From positions 248,001 through 312,000 of the forward strand of contig NC_089179.1 of assembly GCF_947507565.1 (NCBI RefSeq): a DNA stretch of 64,000 bases. Direction: 5' to 3'. This DNA is from Oscarella lobularis. Taxonomy: Eukaryota > Porifera > Homoscleromorpha > Homosclerophorida > Oscarellidae. The translations under genes and the position numbers were made by a program. How positions within the stretch are numbered: the stretch's first letter is position 1; each line of letters begins with the position of its first letter. Positions 1 through 10,866 of the stretch are shown here, in pieces. Under the pieces are notes generated by a model. That model made no database searches, was not told the DNA's origin, and saw nothing but the letters and a program-made list of their open reading frames with translations.

Positions 1-263
1 CTTGTCTCAAACGTCCGTTGTAAGGCTTTTGCTGATTTACTTCGTGGTAACTGTCTTCCTTTCCATTACTGTGACACTTCTTTGGTGTGACTACGGGCAA
101 AGCACTGCGTGCCCGTCAAGTCGTTTCCTTATGCAGAGAGCACGATTCTACATTAAGGCATTTGCTTCTAGAATTTTTAGTTGAAGATGACTATGAGTGT
201 ACGTAGTCAATAGAGATTAGTTACAGTACCACGTGTACATTTGTGAAGTGCGCTAAGGAAATA
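1..263. other. Left edge, no supported gene
   Basis: A 60-codon hydrophobic open frame occupies positions 2-184, but it has no recognisable family, no splice context and no link to the VMP1 gene downstream. I see no other feature here. Confidence 0.4.
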
Positions 264-380
264 ATGGACAACCGTTTGTACGAAAATTACACTGTTGTTC
301 AGCTGAGACACGAGCTGAAAAGACGTCATCTACCAGTTTTCGGGAAAAAGGCGCTGCTGGTAAAACCGCGAACCTCTTGA
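264..380 (+). other. SAP-domain-like segment at the 5' end of VMP1
   Basis: An ATG-initiated 38-codon frame contains [20 protein letters not shown] followed by KALLV, the helix-turn-helix pattern of SAP domains (LxVxxLKxxLxxRGLPxxGxK). It ends at TGA 378-380. The downstream VMP1 exons are in the same frame, so an intron whose length is a multiple of three could connect them; no strong donor/acceptor pair with that property is visible. It may be an N-terminal extension of VMP1, a separate fragment, or carry a sequence error. Confidence 0.5.
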
Positions 381-2428
381 AATCGAAGCTCTGACCCAAG
401 CGCGATACGCTCAAAGATAGAACGTCTCAAAGAAGCGAACGAAACGGACCAAAACTCACAGTAAGTCTACACGAGCACTTTGTTTTCCTAAATCGATTGA
501 TCGAATCGACGCAGAAACAGCGCGAAAGCCGAAATCGGTAAATATTCCCACATCACGTGTCACACTCGCTCACCCCGCCTCCTCCCCTGCACACACACAG
601 TAGAGAAAAATGCGGAAGACTCAATAACAGCGCACCGGCGTCGGATCGAGCTAAAAGAGCGTCGAAGTCGGCTCGTTCTGTGGCGCCAGCCCCTACGAAC
701 TCTCTACTATTTCGCACTCGAAATGGGAATAGAATTGCGGAAACTTTATGACAAGTAGGTATGGGGGCGGGGACCAATCCGGGAACCGACGCCGTTAGGG
801 ATAGAAAAAATAATTTTAAAAAATAGTCTAGAGATCCTTTCTAGTCATGTGACTTTTTAGACTGCTACACAATCAGCACACTGTCACTATTTCGTCCATT
901 CTTTTCTGGTGGATATTTCTTTTCTGGTTTTTAGACGGTCCTCATCAAGAGGTAGTTTTTCTCTCTATCGCATGTTCCCTTATAACGTTAGAAAATGCTA
1001 GTACATTCGTCCTTTGCGAGGCGTTCTTATTTGGTGTCTCTACTGGATTGGCTTGGGAGTTCTGTCTTCGATTGGACTGGGAACGGGTTTGCATACTTTT
1101 TTGCTTTACTTGGTATGGCGGGTTTGGGCGTGGGCCACTAAGATAATATTCAACGGCTCTACTAGGGACCCCACATTGCTTCTGTCACTCTATCGGCGTG
1201 GGAATGCATGTCCGTCGATTTTCCGTCTCCTCCGTATCCAGATGAGTAAGTGAAGGAGCTGTTGAATAGGTGTACTAGTCCTTTTTCAGGATTCGGTGTC
1301 CGTCGGATGAACGCACGAATTCCCAGCTGAGCATTTTGACTATTATGAGCAAAGTTAGACTAGAGGCTTTTATGTGGGTAAGCAGAATTGTACACTGGAT
1401 AAGATCTTGTCCGAGTGCGAGGGTTTTTTTCTTTGAGGGCTTTGGCACTGCGATTGGGGAACTTCCGCCCTATTTTATGGCCAGAGCAGGTAATTGTAAC
1501 ATATCCGAATTAGTGCCAATATTTCTATTTGGGGGGATAAATTTAGCTCGTCTTTCTGGGACGAGTGTCGAAGAGGAGGAAATTGAGGAGGAACTAGAGT
1601 CACTCGAAAACACCAAGAATGCGGTGATAATAATAATAATTATTATTATTATTATAAAAATAAGGGGAGAAATTTCGGCGTGATACCGTAGGACTTATTG
1701 ACTCGGGCTAAGAGAGTTATTCACGGGGTGGTGCAAAGAGCCGGATTTATTGGAATATTGTTGTGCGCATCGGTGGGTTGAGGGGCGGCGATCCTTTGCG
1801 CGTTCGTTTTTTGATTTTTCGCGTACAGATTCCCAATCCTCTGTTCGATCTGGCCGGCATAACGTGCGGCCACTTTCTCATTCCTTTTTGGACATTTTTC
1901 GGAGCGACAGTGATAGGAAAGGCTCTGATCAAAATGCACATACAGGCGCGTTTTCCGTAGAAATATTGAGGGTCTGGCTAAAAATCGATTCTCGTTGCGT
2001 AGAAATTATTTGTGATAATTCTTTTCACCAAGAAATACGTGGAGGGCCTTGTTGACATAATAGGGTAAGTTTGACGTCTTTGACGTGCTAAGCGCATCGT
2101 TTCCCCTCTCACATAGATATATTCCTGTATTTGGAGAGCAGCTTCAGTCTCCATTCAAAGAATATTTGTCAAAACAACGAGAGAAGCTGCACCAGAAACC
2201 AGGACAAGTCACTCAGACGGTGAGATTGTTCCACGATTGCTAAGCTGTGCTAGATCGCACGTTTCTCTCCACTCGCAGAATTCCAGCTGGCTGACTTGGT
2301 TTTACGAGCGACTCGTTTTAGTCATGGTCATTTATTTTGTCTCGTCTATTATCAACTCCATGGCACAGGCGTATGTGAAACGAATGGACGACGAAGAGGC
2401 GAACGCTTCGCGTTCAAGAAACAAATGA
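264..2428 (+). CDS. VMP1: Vacuole membrane protein 1 (VMP1), ER autophagy scramblase
   Basis: Multi-spanning ER membrane protein of the VTT/DedA class, needed in animals for autophagosome formation and lipid scrambling (family knowledge). Secure exons: 601-754, 861-951, 1002-1112, 1166-1245, 1290-1377, 1438-1489, 1547-1623, 1692-1772, 1829-1945, 2003-2064, 2117-2219, 2279-2428; they chain in phase for 388 codons. Diagnostic stretches are [61 protein letters not shown] and the C-terminal [13 protein letters not shown], all closely matching animal VMP1. Further upstream, 515-537 and about 401-460 fit as small exons. An ATG at 264 opens a SAP-like segment in the same frame, but a TGA at 378 means the join there is unresolved, so the true start is uncertain. 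The intron at 1946-2002 has a GC donor (CAG|GCGCGT). The intron at 1624-1691 holds an AT-rich triplet repeat. Confidence 0.93.
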
Positions 2429-2529
2429 CGATTATTGTTATTTCTGTTGATTTATGTCTTTATCCTGGTTCTGCAGGCTTGATCACGCGATCACCAAACC
2501 GTTATACGTTGAGTCTTCGTTTGTTTTTC

Positions 2530-4813
2530 ATGGCTCTGCCGACTCTCCAGCCTTACTATCTGACTCGAAAAGCGAACGCCGAAAAGCTGATCGTCAATCG
2601 GCGCACGCACGAAGACGGCTTTCGTCAGAAATGGGACCAGCATTCGAAATATTTTCACCAGAACGACGTCCGAGCGGCGAAACAGCAGGCGTGGACATCA
2701 AATCAGTCATTTGGCGGCAGGTAGGCAGCAACAGAGCGCACGATCTCGCATCGATTCACGCCGCAAACGCAGTATGACAGCGTACGAACGCGAACGAAAC
2801 AAAGAGACGAAGAAAACTCGTCTGAGCGAGAGACGAGTCAAATTGCTTAGGATGCTCGAGAGAGAAAGCGCCGAATACGAAGTAGGGAGCTGAAGAAGAG
2901 AATTTCTTCTATCTGAATACGCATTTTTAGATGGAACTGAGGGAATTGAAGGGATTGACACCGGAAGAGAGACTCGCACGAATGAAGGAACGGTACGGTA
3001 GGAGTGGTAGAGAGGAGAAGGAGGAGCCTCATATCTATTCCCCAGAGCGGATCAATTGAAATTTCAAAAGGAAGAAGTTCGAAAACAGGTATAGAAGCAA
3101 TGAAGAGACACCACAGAGAGAAAAGAACGCAGATTGGGTATTTAGTTAGCTCAGGTTAAACTAAAGGAACATTGGAGAGCCAATTGTCCCGAACTAAGAG
3201 ATGTAAGTATACTGTGGAGATGACGTAATTGGCACCCACGGAGGGTCCATAGATTGAGTCGCGACAAGCGACGAGAGACGTTCACGAGGGTTGGGATGAG
3301 CAGGTGACTCAGAGAAAACAGGTGGAGGCTAAATACATGAATTAATCAAATAAAACGTGAATATTGCGCGCTCTTTTTTGTAGCAAGTCTCTTTCGATCG
3401 AATGGAACGCGAGCGTTACGAGAGGCAAGTGGAATTGGAGAGGCAAAAGGCTTTGGAAAAGGAGCGCGAACGGGAAGAGAAAAAGAAGGAGGAAGGAAAG
3501 CGCGTAGGTGAGCACTTGCAGGTTCAAATGAAGGAGATTAAGCAGAGAGAAGCCGAGGTACAGATCGCAGAGAAAGAAAAATGTATAAACGACGATATAT
3601 ATCATAGGCAAAATTGCTGAAAGAAGAGCAAGACGACGTTATGAGACAGCAATGGGAAGTCCAAAAAGCGGTGAGAAGGGCTGAGAATAAATGATATGGA
3701 TTCCAAAGACATTTTTCAGGAAGAAGAAAGGAAAGAATTAGAAAGGAGGCGAAAACAGCAGGAATTGGGGTACGCGTGATTTCCGCACGAGAAAAAAATC
3801 TTAGTACACACTGTATCTGCAGACGTGTTCTCACTCGACAATACAAAGCTCAGATGCAGAGAAAATCGCGACAAATTCAAGAAGCCCTGGCATGAAAAAA
3901 AATTGCTAATAATTCTTATAAAAATATTTATTTCTCTACGTAGGAATTAGACTTGAAGATACTGGAGAGGCTTGCCGAGCAAGAAGTGGAGGAAAAGGAG
4001 CTACAGACTGCGAGAAGGGAAAGAGCAAAAGCGGACGCTGCGTGGATGAAACAGGCAAGTGCTTCTCTTCCTTGTAATTTGGCTAGGGGTATCATATACT
4101 GTGAGTGCAGGTCATTGAAGACCAGTTGAAATTGGAAAAGTCACGCGAAGCTGAACTGGATGCTCTCTATCGCGACGAGGCGGCGAGGCAGTGGCAGAGA
4201 AGAGAAGCGGAATGGGAGAGGGAGAAACTGGCGAGAGAAAGACTTATGAAGGAGGTATGTGAAAAAAAGATGCTTTATTCATATAGGTAAATTATGAAAT
4301 TTTGAGGTTTTTGACGAGAGACACGAACAGCTTGTGGAGAAAATGGGGAGACTGAAGGAGCAGCAGGCTGAGTCGATAGAGAGACGAGAGGAGTTGCTAC
4401 GAGATTTAGAACTGGCCAATCAGATGTCAGCGCGCGAGACGGAGCGGAAGGAAGAAGAAAAGGGGAAAAGGAAACGCGAATTGGAATATCAAGTAACGAT
4501 TTTGTAGAATGCGTCGAAATTTGATAATTTTCTTTAGATTACGGAAAGGCAGAGGAAAGCGGAGGAGGCGCGAAGGCAATTTGAAATGGAATTGGAAGAG
4601 CAAAGGTATAGAGATACGACTACTCTGATTATTCACCTATTCATTGGCTCCAGGCAAGCCGAAGAAGAATACGAGAGGATGCTGAGAGAAGAGGAAGAGG
4701 AAATGACGCACAGAAGATATGAGCCACGGGTGAGGAAATATCATTTGATGTATATATGATGTCTAAACTTTTTTCCGTAGTCACATTCACGGAGAAATAT
4801 AGCCTGGGACTGA
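2530..4813 (+). CDS. TCHP: Trichoplein, keratin-filament/centrosome coiled-coil protein
   Basis: Long charged coiled-coil protein; in vertebrates it binds keratin filaments and sits on centrioles, where it restrains ciliogenesis with Aurora A. Sixteen exons (2530-2720, 2773-2881, 2931-2992, 3046-3088, 3146-3202, 3253-3321, 3384-3557, 3608-3670, 3720-3769, 3823-3889, 3944-4054, 4111-4254, 4307-4492, 4538-4605, 4654-4729, 4781-4813) sum to exactly 501 codons; human TCHP is 498 residues. The N-terminus MALPTL, the central AWMKQ, the repeated EAEW/ERE helices and the terminal IAWD mirror the vertebrate protein end to end. Introns are about 43-62 nt. Two have GC donors: the one ending before 3944 (CTG|GCATGA, or GAA|GCCCTG six bases earlier) and the one starting at 4055 (CAG|GCAAGT). 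The ATG at 2530 is chosen because MALPTL is conserved. Confidence 0.94.
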
Positions 4814-5307
4814 ATACATGTACAGACTGTTCCTGTATAATAGTAGTTGGTACCTAACGTCTTTCCGGGGTACTTACTTATGCACTGCATAAGCCCGGCT
4901 CACTTGGGTACCGGTAAGTATAACCGCTTATAATATTCGCCAGGCTGCTAATATTAGAGCAGAAACGGGATCGATCTATTTCCTGTTTGTGCTGACGCAT
5001 ATCGCTCCGCATCCTCCTACGAGGTCGTTGGACGAAATTGTCCTTTCGGTGTGCGCTATAGTGACGCAGCATCAATGCGCCGTGTGGGAGAATTCGAATG
5101 GAATTCTTGAAGGAACGCGAGACGGTTAGGAGATCGTTTACCTGCGTTTATGCGCATTTTTAGAGGCGTTTTGCTTACGGGAGTAGGCGGGCCCCGTCAC
5201 GTGCGCGACGCAAACTGAAGTGCGTCATCAAAACGTCGGGTTTTGTTAACCCACTACACCACTCGCCCGCGAACCCCGGAGAGAGCAGTCGCATCCATTC
5301 CGCGTCC
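4814..5307. other. Intergenic gap between TCHP and the CARD-MAGUK gene
   Basis: No gene seen. It contains a near-perfect 17-nt palindrome around 4881-4897 (CTTATGCA, one base, TGCATAAG) flanked by paired GGTACC and TACTTAC/GTAAGTA motifs. On the minus strand near 5235-5275 there is a tRNA-like A-box (TGGTGTAGTGGGTTA), but no matching anticodon stem or T-arm follows, so it is at best a degenerate tRNA or SINE remnant. Confidence 0.4.
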
Positions 5308-8296
5308 ATGACGACAACGAACGATCCCGCTTTCGCTGTTGTACAGCGATTACGCTGCGAGCTAACGGCGACGGTGAGCGCCGAGTGTCTCTTTCCTTTT
5401 CTCCAAAGCCGTCGAGTCATCTGCGACGAGGAAACGCAAGAAATCGGCAACCGAGCAACCTATGCGACGCGTCAGAGTCGAATGAATCGTCTGATCGACT
5501 ACTTAGAAAAGCGTGAGTGCGGCAGCGCTCTTCTCATCGCCGCGCTCGAGGAAAAGTACCCACTTCTCCACGAGAAGCTTCTCTCGCAATGCGTCGACAC
5601 GCTTTTGAAGGAGACAAGCGGTAGGCAGTAGAAAGGTCACGCCCACAGAACTAACTCTCCGGGTTTTTTTTTCCAGATGGAGCAACGGATTTGGTTTTGG
5701 GCGTCGCGCGTCACGCGTTGGAACACTACCGTCGCGAGACGAAAAAATGCGACGAATTGCAAGCGAATTTCGACATCGCGAATCAGGAACGCGCCGTGGC
5801 GATCGCCGACTACGAAGCGCTCGAAAACGACTTCGAATCGACGCTGAACGAGCTCCAGGAGTCGCGCGCCCAATGCAGTCGACTGATCAGCGAAAAGGAA
5901 ACGGCGTGGAGCCATCGCGATCGCGTCCAGGACATGAACGAACGCTTGCAAGGCGAAAATAACACGCTTCGAAAGGAAATCGTCGACGCGACGACGAAAC
6001 TTCGCGAATTCATCGACGACGACGATTCGAATCGATACTCGTCGTGCGACGAGTTGATTCGCGAATTGAGACGAAAAATCGCCGGCATGGAAACGGAGAT
6101 ATTGAGTTTGAAAAAGGCCGAGACGAAGGAGAGAAGTCGACGCGTGTCGACCGTCAGCGGCGCGAGCAGCGTCGATCTTCTAAAGGCACAGATTATATGA
6201 GAACTCGGTTGTTGTTTTTTTCAATTGTTTTATTCTTTTTTTAGATGATGACTATGCAGTCGCCGCAGTACGAGGAAATGCGCGTCGACGTCGATTGCGG
6301 CGACGATGACGACGAAGGTGTTTGTTTTCCTAATATGACTGTACAATGTCTAAAGAACGGATTTGGTATTGTGTACAGGATGCGACGGAACTCACGGAAT
6401 CGAGCTCTCCGTAACGACAACAATCAAAGGAGTTCGTCCGCACGGTTCCTGTAAGGCGTGCGAACGTCTTCACAAGGGAGACATAATCGACAAGGTTCCG
6501 TCTCTCAAAAATATTTGTTCTTTATTTAATCTTTTTTTTAGATTGGGACTATTGATTTGGAGCCGATTTTTACCGTTCTCGCTTCGCATTTTCTCCAAAC
6601 CGCCGGCAAACAGTTCTTCGTTCGTCGCGTCGCACCTCCCGTCGTCTATCGTCATCGTCACATTTCCGGCCAGTCGAGTCGATCGTCGTTCGAGCATCGT
6701 CGCTCCTGTACGACGTCAATTGCTAGCGGCACTTTCCCGCCGTCCGGCTTCCGTTCGGATGCCACCACCGCCGTCGTGCGAACGACGTCGATGACGTCTC
6801 TGCCCGATTCTTCGGGTTTCGACGACAGCAACGCTCCGAGCGGCATTAGCGAATTTTGCAAAGGATTGTCGTCGAGTCTTCCCATGCTGAATGCCGTCGG
6901 GCAAAAACCGACGCCGTCGACTCCTCTGATACGTCAGATACATAAAAGACCGCCTATGGCTCATTCAGCCGTTGGGAGCAGTTGCAAAGACGGCGGATGC
7001 TCGATGTTTATTCGGTAGGTCTCTATACCTTATAAGTACTTCATGCATTTATTGACTCCTTCATTGGTAGTACTTTGTTCAACTACGGAAGTCGCAGTTC
7101 GGATGAACACGGCTTCGAGCCGCTTTCCGTGTTTCGCGTTGTTCGCAAGGAGGCGAGCAACAAACGCGGCTTTTGGGAGGCGTACAGTGTCGATCGGTCG
7201 GGCAAAGACAAGCCACCGTCGAAGTTTATTCCCAATAGAAAAGCGTAGGAGAAAAATGTCAAAGTGATGTGACTCCTCTTGGAACTTTTTTCTCGTAGGG
7301 CTCGACGATTGAAATCGAATCTTCACGCGGTTCAGAATACGCTGAAGAAGAAACTGAAAACGGCTGTCGACGCACGAAAAAGTCGTAGAAAGACGGTATC
7401 CGATGTCGACTGGGAGAGTCCCGACGACGACGACGACAGCGACGATGCCGGCCTCGTTTTGGGAGAAGGTAGAACCACTTCAAGCGGATTCCGTAGCCAT
7501 ATGTTGATTATCTTATCTCTCTCTCTCTCTCTAGTGGCAGGATATGAGGAAGTTCAGCCTATTATGGGTACGCACTATAATTAATAGAAGACGGAAAGGG
7601 ATTGTGTATGTTTGTGTTGCTAATACGAGGGATTCTGTTTTTCTTTATATAGTTCACTACGCTCGTCCTGTTATTCTACTTGGAATGCTGACGTCTCAAG
7701 TGGCTGAAGCACTTCTGCGCTTTCCGTGCGGTATGAAGTTCCTTCGCTCTTCGTCAACGGGCAACGATCTGAGGAAGTTTGCTGAGGAGGTGAGAGACTT
7801 TGAGGAGCCCTTTGTTCGTTTCTACTTGTTGCCTTTTTTTTTATAGGGACACCACTTTGTTATGGAATACAATTCGAGTTCTGTGATTGAACAGCTGGAA
7901 AACGTCGAAGGCTTGCATCCAATCGTCATCTTTTTGACTGCCAAAAGTCGAAAACTGAGGCAAGCGCGCGCACGTCGGACTATCATCTGCATTTTTTATA
8001 AAAAAGAATCGTTTTTTTAGTAAGCCATTTCCGGGTGGCCTGACAAAGGATGAGCTCGAAGTTCAGTTCAAAAAAGCAGACGAGCTGCGTCTTCAACACG
8101 GAGCCTATTTTTCAGGTTTGTTATTCTTTGGTAGTCATAACAAATGAAATGCATGCCATGTGAATCATTTTCCATTGTAGGAACAATTTACGTGGAACCG
8201 ACTACAGAAATGGACGTGTACGCGGGCAAAATTTGTGAAGTGATTAGGGAGGAGCAAAAGAGCGTTGTATGGCAGAAAATTTCTGCCTCTTCCTAA
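5308..8296 (+). CDS. CARD-coiled-coil-PDZ-SH3-GUK protein (CARMA/CARD11-like or DLG5-like MAGUK)
   Basis: Twelve exons (5308-5620, 5677-6185, 6245-6317, 6379-6494, 6542-7014, 7071-7244, 7299-7468, 7535-7567, 7653-7789, 7847-7959, 8021-8115, 8181-8296) give 773 residues. In order: an N-terminal alpha-helical CARD-like domain (about 1-100, with LIDYLEKRECGSALLIAALE); a coiled coil (about 110-275); one PDZ domain opening with THGIELSVTTTIKGV (about 300-380); a Ser-rich linker; an SH3-like segment opening MFIRTLFNYGS; a basic/acidic hinge; and a C-terminal guanylate-kinase-like domain from YARPVILLG to EEQKSVVW. No GMP-kinase P-loop is seen, as expected for MAGUKs. In vertebrates, CARMA proteins link receptors to BCL10-MALT1 and NF-kB; DLG5 instead has four PDZs and scaffolds polarity and adhesion complexes. 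The single PDZ favours CARMA architecture, while GUK wording such as AYFSGTI also resembles DLG5. GC donors are likely at 6186 and 7960. Confidence 0.85.
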
Positions 8297-8418
8297 ACCC
8301 AGTATCTAGTGACCTAAGTCATGGTTTGCTATCATTTCTAATAATTAGAGTCGACGTTTTGTTACTTTTATGCAGTTTTTTGTATGCTTTTACGTGATCT
8401 CCTTTATCAATTTTGTCG

Positions 8419-10629
8419 ATGGTCGCCAAGATACGGGGCATCGATAGAAGAATGCGCCGGCTAGTAGGCATGCGTACGCCGCAATCTCACTCATCACGTG
8501 GTAAGATCATGGATGAGATCGACGCCGGTGGTACGACTACAGAAACAAACAATCGAGTCGATTCCGTGCCACCGGCCAGCGGCGAAAAGCAGGTCGACGC
8601 AATCAAGCTCTTCGTCGGCCAAATTCCGAAATCGGTGACGGAGACGGAGCTGCGAGCCGAATTCGAACCGTTCGGACCGATACACGAGCTGACGATCCTC
8701 CACGATCGTCTCACGAACGAGCACAAGGGTGAGCAGGCGAGAAAACCGCATACCGGTCCAAGAGCCGGGACACGTGGGAAGAGGAGCGGCTCGAAATAAA
8801 GATCGCATTGCTCGTCGACTATCGCGACGCGACGTTTGCATGCACGCCAGCAAAACGATCGAATCGCGCACTCCCCTACTCGCGTAGCCCAAGCTTTCGC
8901 GTGTACGAGAGGTCGGGTGTGGCAGCGGCGCTGGGCTGTGTGTGAAAAAGGGGGTGGGGTCCTCGCGATGCCTTTCTGGTATGTACGGCACGCTATAGCG
9001 TAGAATGTAAACGTCTCGTCTTCGCCGCCGCCACCGCATCTCGAGCCGCCCGTTCGAATCTCGCTCGACGATTCTGCGTTCTAGGTTGCGCATTCGTGAC
9101 GTTCTGTTCGCGCGAGGACGCGCTCGAGGCGCAGAAGGAGTTGAACGATAAGCGAACACTCGTCGGGGTGAGCGGCGCGCGCGCGCGCGATCATCGGTCG
9201 ATGATCTCGCGTTTATTTTCTTCTCTCTCCAGATGAATCGTCCCATGCAGATACGTCTGACTGAACAGGAGGCGAAAGCCGGTATAATGACTGACTTTTC
9301 GCGGCGACCGTCCTGAGTGACGAATTTTTTCTTCGTCTCTCACGTGTCGCTCGATGTCTCACCCCTCTCGCTAATTCGGTTACTGAGCGCGCGTGTTTTG
9401 CTAGAGGAGAGAAAATTGTTCGTTGGAATGCTGCCCAAGACGCACGTCGAAGAAGACGTTCGAAAAATGTTTGTCGAATTTGGCGAAATCGAGGAGGTGA
9501 ACGTGCTGAAAGACCAGTCCAAATGCAGTCGAGGTAGGCGCCAATAGAAAATTAATTAATTAATTAATTAATTATTAATTTGTTTAGGATGCGCTTTCGT
9601 GAAAATGTCGACGAGACAGGAGTGCGAGAAAGCCATTGAAGCACTAAATGGCAAAACTATATTACCTGTAAGATCAGTTCAGATAAATGTGAAATTAATA
9701 CCAGTTATTTATTTCTAGGGTGCTTCGTCCTATATGGTTGTCAGGTATGCTGACTCGGAGAAGGAACGCACTCAGCGTCGCCTGCAAAAAGCGCTGCAGA
9801 TCCAACAGCAACAGCAACAACAGCAGCAAGCCATGGCTGCAATGGTCCTTAGTCCAACGGGTCCTCATTTTTTCCAGGCATCGAATCAATACAGTTCAGT
9901 CATTCTTTACTATTCGTCTTTCTGGTTAGAATGGCTATATGGGAGGACCTGCTGTTGGAATGTATGGGCCTGGGCCATCGCCTTCACCTGGTGCAGCCAC
10001 CCCAACGTCTCCTGCCACCGCTTTTTCATTCTATGATCCTTACATGGCTGTGCAGCCGCCTTATGGCCCAGGTAATCTATAATCAACCTATTGATCCTTC
10101 TAGTATCTCTTATTATTGTTTTTTTGAAGGGTATCCGATGTATGGTGGGGGTCAGCAGAATGGATTTCATACTCCTATACAGCCACAACCTGAAGGTAAA
10201 TTAAAATAGGGTATTTTCGTTTTGGGAATGAATAGCTGCTGGTATAGGTCCGGAGGGAGCTAATTTGTTTATATATCACTTGCCTCAGGATATTCGAGAT
10301 CATCACCTTGTTGAGTGGTTTGGCGGTTTTGGCAACATTGTCAGCACCAAGGTGTACATCGATCGAGCAACAAATCAGAGCAAATGCTTTGGTAAGAAAA
10401 AATAGATGAGATTAGTTTTATTTATTATAATTTAGGATTTGTGAGTTTTGACAATGCGCGCTCGGCTGAAGCAGCGATCGCTGCAATGAACGGAAAACCT
10501 GTCGGTAAGAAACGGCTGAAGGTGCAGCATAAACGTTTGAAGGCCAAAATTGACGGCAATGGCGAAATGGAAGAAAATGCTACCAGTGGCGGCAATACTC
10601 CACCGACGCCGCCTACTCCTCAATATTGA
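8419..10629 (+). CDS. CELF: CELF-type RNA-binding protein with three RRMs
   Basis: CUGBP/Elav-like splicing and translation regulator. Ten exons (8419-8728, 9085-9167, 9233-9281, 9405-9533, 9588-9667, 9719-9877, 9930-10071, 10130-10195, 10248-10391, 10436-10629) yield 451 residues. RRM1 starts [18 protein letters not shown] and ends in CAFVTF; RRM2 starts [17 protein letters not shown] with CAFVKM; a Gln-rich and Gly/Pro-rich linker follows (RALQIQQQQ-type run, then [16 protein letters not shown]); RRM3 starts [13 protein letters not shown] with CFGFVSF and ends [13 protein letters not shown], the CELF signature. Two N-terminal RRMs, a long linker and a C-terminal RRM is the family layout. 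The start could instead be the ATG at 8509. The first intron (8729-9084) is unusually long for this region, and the intron at 9878-9929 most likely uses a GC donor (CAG|GCATCG), since the only in-phase GT alternative would leave a 31-nt intron. Confidence 0.92.
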
Positions 10630-10866
10630 AGTGTGGAAGATCTGGCACCCCAGCAACAAAAAAAAGATTATCAGCTAGACTTTTAGAGGACAGTAGTTAA
10701 AATATTCAGTTAAATGAAGCGAGGATGACCTGTTCACTTGTGTCGTCCGGATGCTGGGGTGCTGGCACCGATATTCATTAGAATGAACAGTTTTTACATC
10801 TCTAATCATTTCATAATTATGAGCACGTGTATCAACAACCTTGAATCCGGGGAAGTTTGCCGCAAG

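Noticed and set aside
2-184. Hydrophobic 60-codon plus-strand frame at the left edge
   Set aside because: No homology, no splice connection to VMP1 and no second exon; could be chance.
5180-5290. Possible tRNA gene on the minus strand
   Set aside because: An A-box-like segment is present but there is no foldable anticodon stem or T-loop GGTTC at the right distance.
9899-9929. A 31-nt GT-AG intron in CELF
   Set aside because: Too short compared with all other introns here; the GC-donor alternative (9878-9929, 52 nt) keeps phase and gives the expected linker.
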